Source: Onchocerca lupi (lineage: Eukaryota > Nematoda > Chromadorea > Rhabditida > Onchocercidae). Taken from it: 64,000 bases of DNA. Under the pieces are notes generated by a model, which was given only the letters and a program-made list of their open reading frames with translations, searched no databases and was not told the origin of the DNA. The translations under genes and the position numbers were made by a program. Where the stretch lies: contig JAOVVO010000188.1 of assembly GCA_028564675.1 (NCBI GenBank), forward strand, positions 57,042 to 121,041, given 5' to 3'. Below, piece after piece: positions 37,533-48,803 of the stretch (the first letter of the stretch is position 1; every line of letters begins with the position of its first letter).

Positions 37533-38014
37533 TTTTCCAATTATTTGAGTATATCATTTCTGTAAACGAACATAATCCGTTCCCGGTGTTGCTTTTTGTT
37601 CAATTATTGATATATTATTTTGGAATAAAGAAAATGAAAATTTATGAATGATTTCCAAGCATTTTTTGATTCTCCGACAGATGAAAAATGAAATAATGGT
37701 TGCCATTTATCATTTCAACAAATTATGTCAGTATCAATTTATGAATAAACTTTGATTCGCCATGTAACGAATGTAAGAGAAATACGTAAATGAAACATGT
37801 AGGGGACTTCTATCGCATCACTGATTGCAACACCACTCTCCTCTGACTAGTACGTGCGTGAGAGTGCACGCATTTGTCTTCGAGACTCTCGATGAAATCG
37901 TAAATTCAATAAAGAGAAAAACGGCGGAACAATATTTCATCTTTCATTCCACGTGAGATCATGGTTTTCATAGCGATTCCTTTAGGCAGTGGAGTGATTA
38001 TTTCATTTGCGGCT

Positions 38015-38022
38015 TAGTTCAG
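38015..38022 (+). promoter_or_regulatory. Likely trans-splice acceptor at the COMMD2-like start
   Basis: TTAGTTCAG directly abuts the ATG of the COMM-domain gene, as is common for spliced-leader acceptor sites in nematodes. It fits downstream position in an operon with the FKBP gene, but this is inference. Confidence 0.35.
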
Positions 38023-41000
38023 ATGGCGGGAGAAAACGATCTGGAGAGGTGCTTGGATAGAATGGTAATCCCATTGAGAGTTTTGCTTCAAGTTGAAGAG
38101 CCATCTCGGGGTGAGTTTCATTTCTAAAGTATAAGGAATATTGACTGATGATGATAATGGATGATTCATTTGGTGGATCTCTGTTTATGATGCAAAAACC
38201 AACGATCACAGAAAATGGTTGTACTGAGATCAGCGCTTTTTATTTTTATTTAAAATTAAGATCTTGGCTTCCAACACTTTAATTTGTCCTTATTTTACGG
38301 AATTAGTTATTTGTAGTAATGAATGCCTTGTTGTGTTAGATTATATTCTTGGCTGCATGTATTATAAAAGCTGACAATATGAACCAAAAAAAAAAAAAAA
38401 AAAAATAGAGACGAATGCTTTAGATTCTTCAGAGACTTCTAAATTGAATGATCATATCTTATTATTGCATCATTACATTGCAGTATGTAATGCTATAATC
38501 GAAGAAATTGAATCATTCAACAGAAAGCGGTTACTCACTGGTTATGTTGATTCTCTCGCAGGTGCTATAATTTTTCACAAATCGTAGAAATATATGAACT
38601 TTCAGGAAGAAACTATCAATAGCAGTATCATTCTTCCTAATGTACTAACTCATCGATATTGGGAAATACCGGTTTTTAGTTAAAGCTCTGACAAAAAAAA
38701 AAAGAAAAAAAAATGGAATTCCAGTGATTTTGAGACATTTATTCTTTTAATTTTGCTCGTGGAATAAGATTGGTGCAAAATAATAGACAGTAAAGCCTGA
38801 CTTTCTGCTTATTAAAAATATAAGATTATGGTTATAAATTAAAATTAATACGTTGAATTTTTAAGTTGATGCATTTTCTGATAATTTTGGTACGATTAAC
38901 AGTTTTCTATAGCTTTGGTACGAAACTGCCTGCATTTCTATGTTCATATGATGAATTTCAGCTCATGTTGATTTACCTTCAGCTGATATCTGGCGTTGTT
39001 TCAGTTCTCTTATACAACTGCATAATTATGTTCATAATAACGAGGTTAGTATTATATAACATCCTTACATCAAATGTAATGAAGTTCGGTTTTTATGCTA
39101 AATAGGAAAAAAAATGATTTTCAGTTGCGAAATATAACACACTGGATAGATTTTTTCTTTTTTATTAGAAGAATCTGAATTTCTTGCTCTTCTTTATTGC
39201 AAATTTAGCTATCTTTAGTTGATAGTAACGATGCTTGTTCTGTCTTGTTCTAATTAAGATGTAACGATTTCATACTAATGAAAATATTAGTTAAATTATT
39301 TTGTCAATCAACTACAAGCCTTTTCTTTTGTCTTTAGCCTGCATTATCTAATCTCGTGAACATTTTATCGCGGGAATCCTTCGATGAAGAGCTTATCAAA
39401 GCAATCATCAACTTTATGAATACTGAACAGTCTTATAAACCTACCATAATAAATGCTGTATCTAAATATCCTCCATTTCGATCTCTTCATTGTCGTCTTC
39501 AAATTACGGTAAGTCGTAATATTATTGCTTCTCAAATTCCTGAAAAGTTCCCATTATATTTGTGGCATATATTAATGGATTTATAAAAACCAAATTTATC
39601 TCTTGAGATGATTGAGTGTATTGGACTCTGCATATAACTTTTCAGTGTAAGATTCGATCCTGATTGTAAAGTGGTTTTTAGCTATCGAGATGGTATTTGA
39701 TTAAAATTTGTTGTTAAAGCATAAAAGGATAGAAACATTTTTGGAATTTGAAAATACTGTATGTAATTTTCCTGAGATTAGAAAACTAGTTTTGCAAGTA
39801 ATTTCACTGAGATCATGAATATTATATATGTAATAGTTTTTGTTTTTTTCAGTATTTAGATTCATTTTTCAGAACATTTATTCTGATTTCTCTAACTTCT
39901 CACTCTGAATTGAGGAGTACAAAAATTCAAATTTAAACATTGTCGAATTATTTTTTTAGTCACAATTGCTTTTTAGTTTGCAGAGTTTAATTCAATTTAT
40001 GCAATTTTGAAATTTTCTGCTAGTGGCGAACAAAAAGAGATAAGTCAGAGAAATAAATCAAAAAATTCCAAATTTAAGCGTTTTAAGAGTATCGATTAAG
40101 AGATAGAATTAAATAAATGCGCTTTTCTAACGAAGATATTTTCTTGGAAGAAGAAAATATCTTCGTTAGAAAAGCGCATTTATTTAATTCTATCTCTTAA
40201 TCGATACCCTTAAAACCATTTCAACAAACTTATTGATGCTTACTGAGTTATATTTATTGGGGAACGTTTTGGTTCTTAATAACAATTTCTTTTATCAAGT
40301 GTACGATTTTCAAAAAGAAGTATTTCTTAATTGAATTGTATCTTGTCAAGCTTCATTTAATTTGACTACTATGAATTATTTAGAATACCATACATTATAT
40401 AAGTATTAAGGAAAGGGACTAGATTTTGAAGTTTTTAGAGTGGAGTAATACAGTTTAAATAGATTATAAGTGAGTTTCCAGGAAATTCCGTCTGTTTTTA
40501 TATTCTTACATTTTAATGAAAATCGCTATTTAGAATAATTGTTTGTAAGAAAGACATAAGCTATTTTATGCATGAGAGGGTGTATAGAATTATGTTCGCA
40601 TCTTTGTTCTTATTTCATTATGCTGTAATGAGCATTAGTTTTTTATGCTCACGACAGAGTTGAGCAATGAGAGGAGTCACCATCAAAACATGGCATAGAT
40701 CAAGTAGTTGTACCATACATTATTATTTTATAGCGACATATAAATGAAGTTTAAATAATTCTCAAGTAAAAGTAGGACCTTACTTTTCTCCTTAAATGAG
40801 CTTTTTCTTCTTATTTTTCCGAAAACATTAGCTATTTATATAGTTGAGAATATTTCTTGAACAGTGAAATAAGCTCGAAAACTCGTCCCAATTAAGTTTT
40901 TAAACTTTAGTGCTTTTTTTAAAAAACAGAACGCAAGCAGGACAAGTTTGCTGTACTGCAATTTTCATAAAAAAAGCTTTGAATTGAAAGTTCGCAATTT

Positions 41001-43292
41001 CGTGCCACAAATGAATAATAATTCATTTCCCTCACTTCCTTTAAACCATTTCCTCATAATCTGGAACCATTTAGCTCATTTATCAGATTCCACTTGCTCA
41101 CTTTCATGCTTCTTGTTCACGCACTGCTTTTATATCTTAATCTCCATTTTTAAAGTGATGCCTTTTCTCTTCAAAATATATTAAAATATGATATTTTTCC
41201 ATATAAGTGACTTCGTATTCATATTTATAATCATGCATACATAAATTTAAGTACAAGATATTCAACTAATGCACATGTACCGTTCTTAATCACAGTTCTT
41301 ATGCAAATATCTTCTTCATTTGGGGAATTAAAAATTATTTACTGTTGATGTAAGATCCCTGTTTTGGTATTTGGACCGAACATTTTTGTGCTGTGTTATT
41401 TATAAATATTGCTTATGTACTAACAATAAGATGACATAGCCATTCTAGTTATGTCATAATTCGCATTCATATTACACCAAATCGTTTGATCAAAAAATTT
41501 AAAAAGATACTTCAGTTCCTTAATTAATCATATTTTTCTCTTTTTTTTTTTTTTTTTTTATCTTTTTGAATTAAAATAATCCGGAATCTTTCTATTCTTG
41601 ATTTATCATATTTTTTTTGAAAAAATAAAAAAAATTTCAGCAGATTCAACATAAATTATAGATATCATAACCCATCAAGATAGATTGTCCTTCACAGGTA
41701 TTTTCAAGAACTTTTGATTTGAATAAGGATTTAATAAATAAACGTAGTCGGAAAGTATTTAATAAATTAATATGATCATTGTTAGGTTGTATATAATTTC
41801 TGAAGACGAATGACAGTCTGACTGATCAGAAATGGAAAAAAAAAAGAAAATATGCATTGAAAATAAAGACATTCATATGCTTTTGAAAACTTTGCGAAAT
41901 GTGAGAGGAAAAACTTCTTCATATTCGGAAATTTATTTGGACATTGTAGTAATCAATTTCCTCTCCATTATCTTTGAACCGTTCTATCTTTCTATTATTT
42001 TTATTCTTAACTGCTAAGTTATTCAGCATAGATTTTATGGAATTCTTCCATTTAGATTGACAATTTTAATTAATCCCGTGTCACCATCTCTCTGTTATTC
42101 AGGTTCTAGCGCTAGATTTTCATTTTTTGAAATAAATTCAATCATTAACATATTAATTTTTTAATATTTATTCTAGCGCTAGATTTTCATTTTTTGAAAT
42201 AAATTCAATCATTAACATATTAATTTTTTAATATTTAGAACTTTGATGTGTACTACATCATTTTTTGAAATATGATTTGTATAAAATCTCTCCCCATGAT
42301 TTATTCAAGATTGCAGTCAAGAAACTAATTGAAAGCAAAGAAATAAAATGAGTTTGGATGCTGTTTTTGGTTTGTGGCATTTCATGATTTCATGACGATA
42401 TCGAACTTAAACCTTAATTTTTCCGAGAAGTTCGAAAAAATTTTTTTTTGTTGAGTATCTAAGAAGCGAAATTCCATTCTCAAACACACACTTTGTGAAG
42501 CAGTTTTTACACCACAAATTCACTAGGTTCTCCAAAATTAAGAATCGAAAAAGGAAGGATTAAGATATCGCAAGATTCTAATCCGAATTGGTTTACTTAA
42601 CAGGAAAATTACTTCACACTACTAATTGCTCATTTAATTTATGAAAAAAGTTCTCTTATTTGAAATTTACGTCTTACAGTCTTATTTCGTTCTAAACTGT
42701 ACGGATTAATCATAAGAGCAGATTGTGTAAAGATGAGCCGTAGGAAATATGGTTAACATTGATAATTAGGAATTCGTCAGATGATTATTAGTAAGTGTTT
42801 CATATTTAAGATAAAATAAGATTCCAATTTAGTACCAGTAAATCGTATCTAATGTTTGTTCTTATATTCGAGAGATATTTTCTCATTTAGTTATTCGCGG
42901 TTTATGATTTTACTTCACGACTGACATTAAAAACCGTAATAGGCAGTGAGCCTTCTAGCCATTACTCCACTCTTCTCTTTTCAGAATAATTTATTGAAAC
43001 AAGATACTAATGTTTGATTTCATATGTTAAAAAAAGAGCATAGAAAAATGTACAGATTGGCCGGATGGTGTTGCTGCATGCGCCAGATATAACGCTTCAA
43101 TTTTGGCTTCGTGTTGGCAGTGGTGATGGTGGTGGTAATTGGACAACTGACATTGCTGTTGAGACTTCTGCTGCTTCCACTGAGGATGAAAAAATTTTCT
43201 TGATGGATTATGGGATGCTAAGCAAATTAATTGAAGAAATGGAAAAAATTATATCAGTTGCTTGTAAATTAGAACGTTTACGTTTGAAATAA
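38023..43292 (+). CDS. commd2: COMM domain-containing protein, COMMD2-like
   Basis: Five exons: 38023-38110, 38484-38561, 38962-39044, 39338-39508, 43056-43292; all phases agree, 218 residues (vertebrate COMMD2 is about 199). The N-terminal helical part (1-130) is divergent. The C-terminal COMM-like region starts at LHCRLQIT (133-140), which lines up with the LEWRLDVQ start in COMMD2. It continues with ITLQFWLRVGSGDG and ends in a helix (MLSKLIEEMEKIISVACKLE) matching the COMMD2 end helix. The conserved Trp before RL is Cys here. COMMD proteins form hetero-oligomers in the Commander complex that drives endosomal recycling and limits NF-kB through cullin ligases; this is known of the family, not shown here. 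The assignment comes from remembered pattern and is good but not certain. Intron 4 is 3.5 kb and carries a long hairpin and a tandem duplication. AATAAA is at 43360. Confidence 0.78.
40081..40215. repeat. Long near-perfect inverted repeat (65-bp arms, 5-nt loop)
   Basis: Left arm 40081-40145, loop GGAAG, right arm 40151-40215. The right arm is the reverse complement of the left with one mismatch (ATACTC against ATACCC). It lies within the large intron of the COMMD2-like gene, so a transcript would fold into a 65-bp stem. Confidence 0.95.
42104..42237. repeat. Perfect 67-bp tandem duplication
   Basis: 42104-42170 and 42171-42237 are identical. Each unit begins TTCTAGCGCTAG, which is itself a palindrome (CTAGCGCTAG). 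It lies in intron 4 of the COMMD2-like gene. Confidence 0.95.
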
Positions 43293-43359
43293 ATTGTATA
43301 TTGCGATTACTATTACAGTCATAACTATTGTCATTACAGGCTTTCAGGTCATTTAATCA

Positions 43360-43365
43360 AATAAA
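43360..43365 (+). terminator. polyadenylation signal for COMMD2-like gene
   Basis: AATAAA 68 bp past the stop codon. Confidence 0.55.
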
Positions 43366-46300
43366 ATAACTTGGAAAAAAAAAAGTATAATATAGTAAGA
43401 TTTAGTGTTTTGTGATTATTAGTCTGTCAAAGTAATATATCGATTAATGAATTCTGTTAAACTGTCATTGCTGATCAGATGACAAATGCTGTATAAGTAT
43501 TCATAAATATTTGGAAATAGACTATAGAGAAAGTAAGTGAAAGTGTTGAAAGTGTTTTAGAGCATAAATATTGATTAATATGATACTCAAGTTTGGAATT
43601 CACATAGAATTTCTAGATTAAAATGTTTTAGATGAATGCAAAGATGATATATCATGCAGGAATTTCATACCTTATCGACATGGCAATAAGAATTTTGATG
43701 AGTTGTTAACACTCAAATAAGTGCTGCTCTTATAGCGATGAAATATATGCAACTTCAAAGATTTGATGATGTAAGAGTTGATAGAGTTGATGAGCTCCGT
43801 ATCTAGTGATTATATATGAACACGGTTATTAGTCCATCCGAAAAAATCTAACAAAATTTGCTTAGGTTCTGTTATATTCATAGTGCTGAACTTTTAATGC
43901 TTCTTGCATTTGCAGGAGTTTTAAGTGTAAGAAAACGATGAGGTCTCTTTGTATTGATCTAGAAATACAGGACTGATTATCTTTTTCATGATAGATATAA
44001 AATATGGAACAAGTCAAAATGATTGATAAAATGTTTAATTAACAGACATGTTCAAGCAGTGCTTTGTCACTGAAATAACAAACATAAGTGGATCAAGACG
44101 CTATAAACGAATGATACGCTGTGACTTGGTTCAGAATTTCTATGTACACTTCGCATTGCGTCAGTGGATACTACTCATTTTGTTGCAATCTTCTATTTTG
44201 CATCTGTCCTTCAGGCATAAGCATGTTTTCACTTACTGTGATCATTTTATCAGAATATTCTCTATATCTGTAAGTCTTGCCGAATCATATCAAACTGTAC
44301 ACTTTATAAGTACTAATTTCATAAAAATTAATGTCTGTTTCCGTATAAATCAGTAGACGTGCATGCATATTTTCCATGTCCCTGAGTACCTGAATGGTAT
44401 GCTTATCCGTTCCCATCTGGTTAGCTGTTTGTCTCTTTCTTAGATCAATAATTTTACTTGTAGAGATGTAGTAATGGAAGGAGTTGGCTTTCAGCCCTAC
44501 TTTTTTTTACATAGCCTTGCTCTGAAAGAGGGTACTCTATTGATTTGAAAGAGGAGGAACAGCACCAGCAATGCAATCGGCGGTAGGAGAGTCTAGGCTT
44601 GAATAGAATAGTTTAACTTATGTCCAGAAATAGTGCCTAGAAAATTTTGTCTTCTTTTTCGCTGGCTCGACTTTCTTTGGGTTTTTACTCTCGCTCCTGT
44701 GCTTATCAGTCTTTTTCCGCTAGTGAGAGTCTTAGCACACGCATGCAGGCAGTTCGGTTCTTCGGCAATTCGGTGCTAATTGCGCAGCCTGAACGATATG
44801 CTGCATCAGAATGCTACCACCTCTATAGCAGTCAGAAGTGCTTCTTCGATTTTCCCTTCCTGGCTGCATCCATCAGCTTTCATTATCAATGTCAAAACAA
44901 CACTGCATTAATTTCCTCAACTTAACTGCTCGCATCATTAGATAACGAATAAAAAACAACACACCATAGAACTGAAAGATATTACGCTGCGGTAATACCT
45001 TTCTAGAAAGTAGACTTCTCATTGTTATCATTATCAACTTCATCATCAAATCATTGTCATCGTCATCATCATCATCATCATCATCATCGTCATTCTCATT
45101 ACCGCTATCTTTACAGTATTCTAACCTGTTTTGAACTGCCTTCTTCACACAAGCTGTTTTCATTATTTCTCAGTCGGCAGAAGGTATTTATTGAAAGTCT
45201 ACATTTATTCACCTACACATCACTATACTAGAAGTTCTTCATAAGCGTAAGAATCTTATAAAATGGTGAATGTACTCAACGATCTTAGATTACTAGTTTG
45301 GCCTATCATTCAGAATTGCACCTCTGTCATTTTTTCCTGTAAATTTTTGGGACAGTACAAATAAATTCTTTAACTTCATCACTAATAAGCATAATGTAGT
45401 CAACACTATTAGATAATAATGCTCTTCTAAAAATCTCCCAAACAGAATGGGCACAAATCATTCAAGGAAGGATGAAGTGAGCTGAACATTCTATCTAGTA
45501 ATTTCTGATCCTTTATAGTTCAATTACAGAATTTGCTTGCATATGCAAAAAAAAAAAAAAAAAAAATGTATGCTTGGCTTAAAAAATATTTTTGTTGAGA
45601 CAAACATCTGTGGCTTCATAGTCATCGGGTATGGAAATGTTTTACTGATGGAAATTCGAAAGACAGAAAAAATATTTGCCAAAAATTTGTAAATGCATTT
45701 GAAATCAATTTACTTCAAGATTGCCAGCAGTGTTATGGAGGAAGATTAATTAAATATCGAAATATTCTTACTTAGCTATATATTTCTACGTGATCCGTCA
45801 AAACGCATGCAGACGTTAGTCTTTTTCTTTCATTGCAAGAACTGAGGATTTAAGGAAATCAATCTAATAGATTTCAATTTTTCTTACTCATATCACAGTA
45901 ATTTCTAAAATATTCAGTGATTTATTATGATTTCATCACTTTTTGGTTACTTGTAAATATTAAATATAAACTGTTCAATCCATTCTCTCTACATTTTTTA
46001 TTTATATTATTGATTTTCAATTTCTTTGCTCTTTTATTTGTTTCATCACGAAAAATCTAACATGTTTTCTCATTTATTCATTTGTCAATATTTATTGATG
46101 TCGAGAAGAATAGAGCATTAGTTTTAGAATTAGAAAAAGATAATAAGCAAGAAGGAAATTAATGACGTGGTGAAACTTATGGAAAGTGGGCAAGATATTA
46201 CGCTTCATTTAGTTCTACGTTTTAGTTTGAGATCTGAGCTGCAATATTTAATCTGAAGTGGATTGTAAAGGAAGTAAGCAATTTTAATGTTTCTTTCACT

Positions 46301-48803
46301 TGTTTGAAAATCATCTCTCTTATTCCTAACTCCTGGGTCAGAATTTTAGCTCTCAAGTTCGGGGATTTAGATTCTGCATCTTATATTGCATCTTATGTTT
46401 ATTCCAATTATAGTAATCATATTAGCTGGGTAATAGTAATAGTTGGTAGTATATAAAATAAGAAATTAATGACAATAATTATTATAACAAGTAATGTTTC
46501 CACACTTCCCAAGATTTTGGTCGCTTTCGCATTTCGAGGCTAGAAAAAAATTTCTTGAGTAGATCTGCAGAGCTATTACTTCTGATCATTGTGGATATTT
46601 CTCTTTTTTCAAATTTCTCCATTTTTCTTTCCTTATTTACATTCATCCATTCATTCATTAACTTTCCTATTCAGTTCATTCCGAAAACTACAAACTTTAA
46701 GCTTGAAATAACACAGCATTGCATCAGACTTCCACCACTACTTATTCTTAAAAGACTCATAAATTTATGCAAAAAATATATCGTTTCTCTTGCATTCATT
46801 TCCCATTTGTTCTGGCTTTTGTGAATAGCCATACTCCTGGCTTTGCTTTGAAACGTATATGTGATAAATAGGAATTTCTTGTTGAAATTCTTTTCGACAG
46901 TTAGCGATTACTTTGAAATCATACGAGACACGAGAAAAGCAGGGCAAAGTTTGTATTCTACCTCCTGGGATAGATTATAAATTTCAGAAATGACAATTGG
47001 TATGTCATATGTTGAAATCCGATGAACACTCATAAAGCTTAACTCATTAATGCTTATTATTTATGATATCTTTTTCTGTTTTTGAAGACAATTATAATGA
47101 TCACCATATTTCTTGGGCTGTATATTGCCCAATTTCTGTCATTCTGGAAGTTGAATAGGACAAAGCCCCGAGAAATAGGATGATCAATACAACTATTTTT
47201 AGCAATACCTCCCTATTCCAATATCCCAGCAATACTTTAATTAACTTTTAATTAACAAAAGAATTCTCATAATTTTTAATTAACAAAGGGAATTTTTATG
47301 ATCACAGCAGATTGAACAGGAGGTGTAAATGGTTCCACTAAAATCTCAAGAGCGTAGCTGAATAATTTATATCAAATATTCAACGAAAAAAGAGTGTATT
47401 TTTTGGTTTTGATTCTTTTATTATTTGTTACAGATTATTACCTTGGCAAAAGTAGGCCTCTCATTTTGATAACAGCAAAGTCTTCTTGAAAATATGCATT
47501 AATGAATTGAAGTAGTCATGACGTCATGGTTGATAAAAGTTTTATTGTGAAGCTTTTAACAACAATAAATTGATTTTTCTGCGTGTAATTTGTTATTGGG
47601 AATCCAAAAGTTCTAGAACTGCAGTATTGTTGGAAAGAACTCAACTTTCATCAGTTTTTTTGATATTAATTCTAATCTGAAATCAAACATACCCAAGATA
47701 ATTACTGCCAAATGAAATGAGCATGAGCGAGGGAAAGCTGTGCTGCTAAAAAATTGGTTTTTCAATCTCAATAGTTTTGTTATATGCAATGAAATCTTGG
47801 GAGATCGGTTTTTAATGCATTGCTTTCTGCTTCTTTTCTAATCACTGAATAATCGTTTCAGCGTATTAAGTGACAGTGTTAGCAACTGGAAGAAGAATTA
47901 GAAAAAGAAAACATTGCAGAAGCGAAGAAAATTATGTTTAGAGATTCTATTTGCATCCATGTCATTGATTTCTCTAATATTATGAATAATTTTATGACTT
48001 CAGAATGGGTAAAAGTTGATTAGAGACAAGTCACCATAGTAATGCGCTCTGAAACTTCAGTTACGTTTATTTTTTCAAACTCACTGTTCCCTAATTATCC
48101 ATTCTTCTCTGTTTAAATAAATTTAATGTCAGTGATGAAGGAACTTTTATCGATAAAGTGCTTAATCCGGAATGGATGAGACATTATAACATAAACAGAC
48201 TATATTTAAAAAGTCAGTAGTTCAACATCTTATTAGTGCAGATAATCGCATTGAAGGAAATTATGGTAAAGGAAATAGCATAATTAATGCTGTAAACAGT
48301 CTAAGATTTGGTGTTTGCTCTGGAATGAATGCGAAATTCACAAGTGATAGTAATATAGGTAATATCTATATTTAATGTGTCCTGCTTCAGTTATCACATT
48401 CATGATCTATTGTATTAGTGTTTAATTTCTTTGTTCTGATACTACCTAAAATACTTCTGTTTTAATATCCTATCAATGCTGATTTTAATTTATCAATCTC
48501 CATTGTTTATTCTGATACGACTTCTTAGAAATCTTGTTCGAATCTAAAGCATCATAAAATTCTTTCATTTTTTAGTTGTTTTCATACTTTAAACATTCCA
48601 AATTTGTTTCAATCGTTTGAATATGGCAGAGTTTGCAAGTTATCATAACTATCTTTCCTCTCTTCCTGGTGCTACTTTCCATCCAAGCATCATTCCAGAA
48701 GATAATCTGAATCATGTCAATTTAGCATTAAGCTGATTATTGTAAATAAGAAGTTATATGCGGTCAAAACAGTTGAATAAAACTGATCGCATGAAGCTGT
48801 AAA
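43366..48803. other. Intergenic, 5.4 kb; no gene seen
   Basis: AT-rich. The stretch at 44490-44900 is clearly GC-richer and open in several frames (92-codon plus frame at 44647) but lacks splice or family signals; it may be regulatory or an unrecognised exon. An ATC/GAT microsatellite is at 45058-45092 and a poly(A) run at 45547-45565. Confidence 0.4.
45058..45092. repeat. (ATC)n microsatellite
   Basis: About eleven CAT/ATC units with a few CGT variants. It produces an Asp- or His-run in overlapping spurious frames. Confidence 0.95.

Noticed and set aside
38605..38680. Extra exon candidate in the COMMD2-like gene (after TTTCAG)
   Set aside because: Its open phase does not fit exon 2's phase-1 donor; exon 3 at 38962 fits exactly.
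44873..45163. Minus frame with a long Asp run (and the opposite His-rich frame)
   Set aside because: Created by the ATC microsatellite; no other coding evidence.
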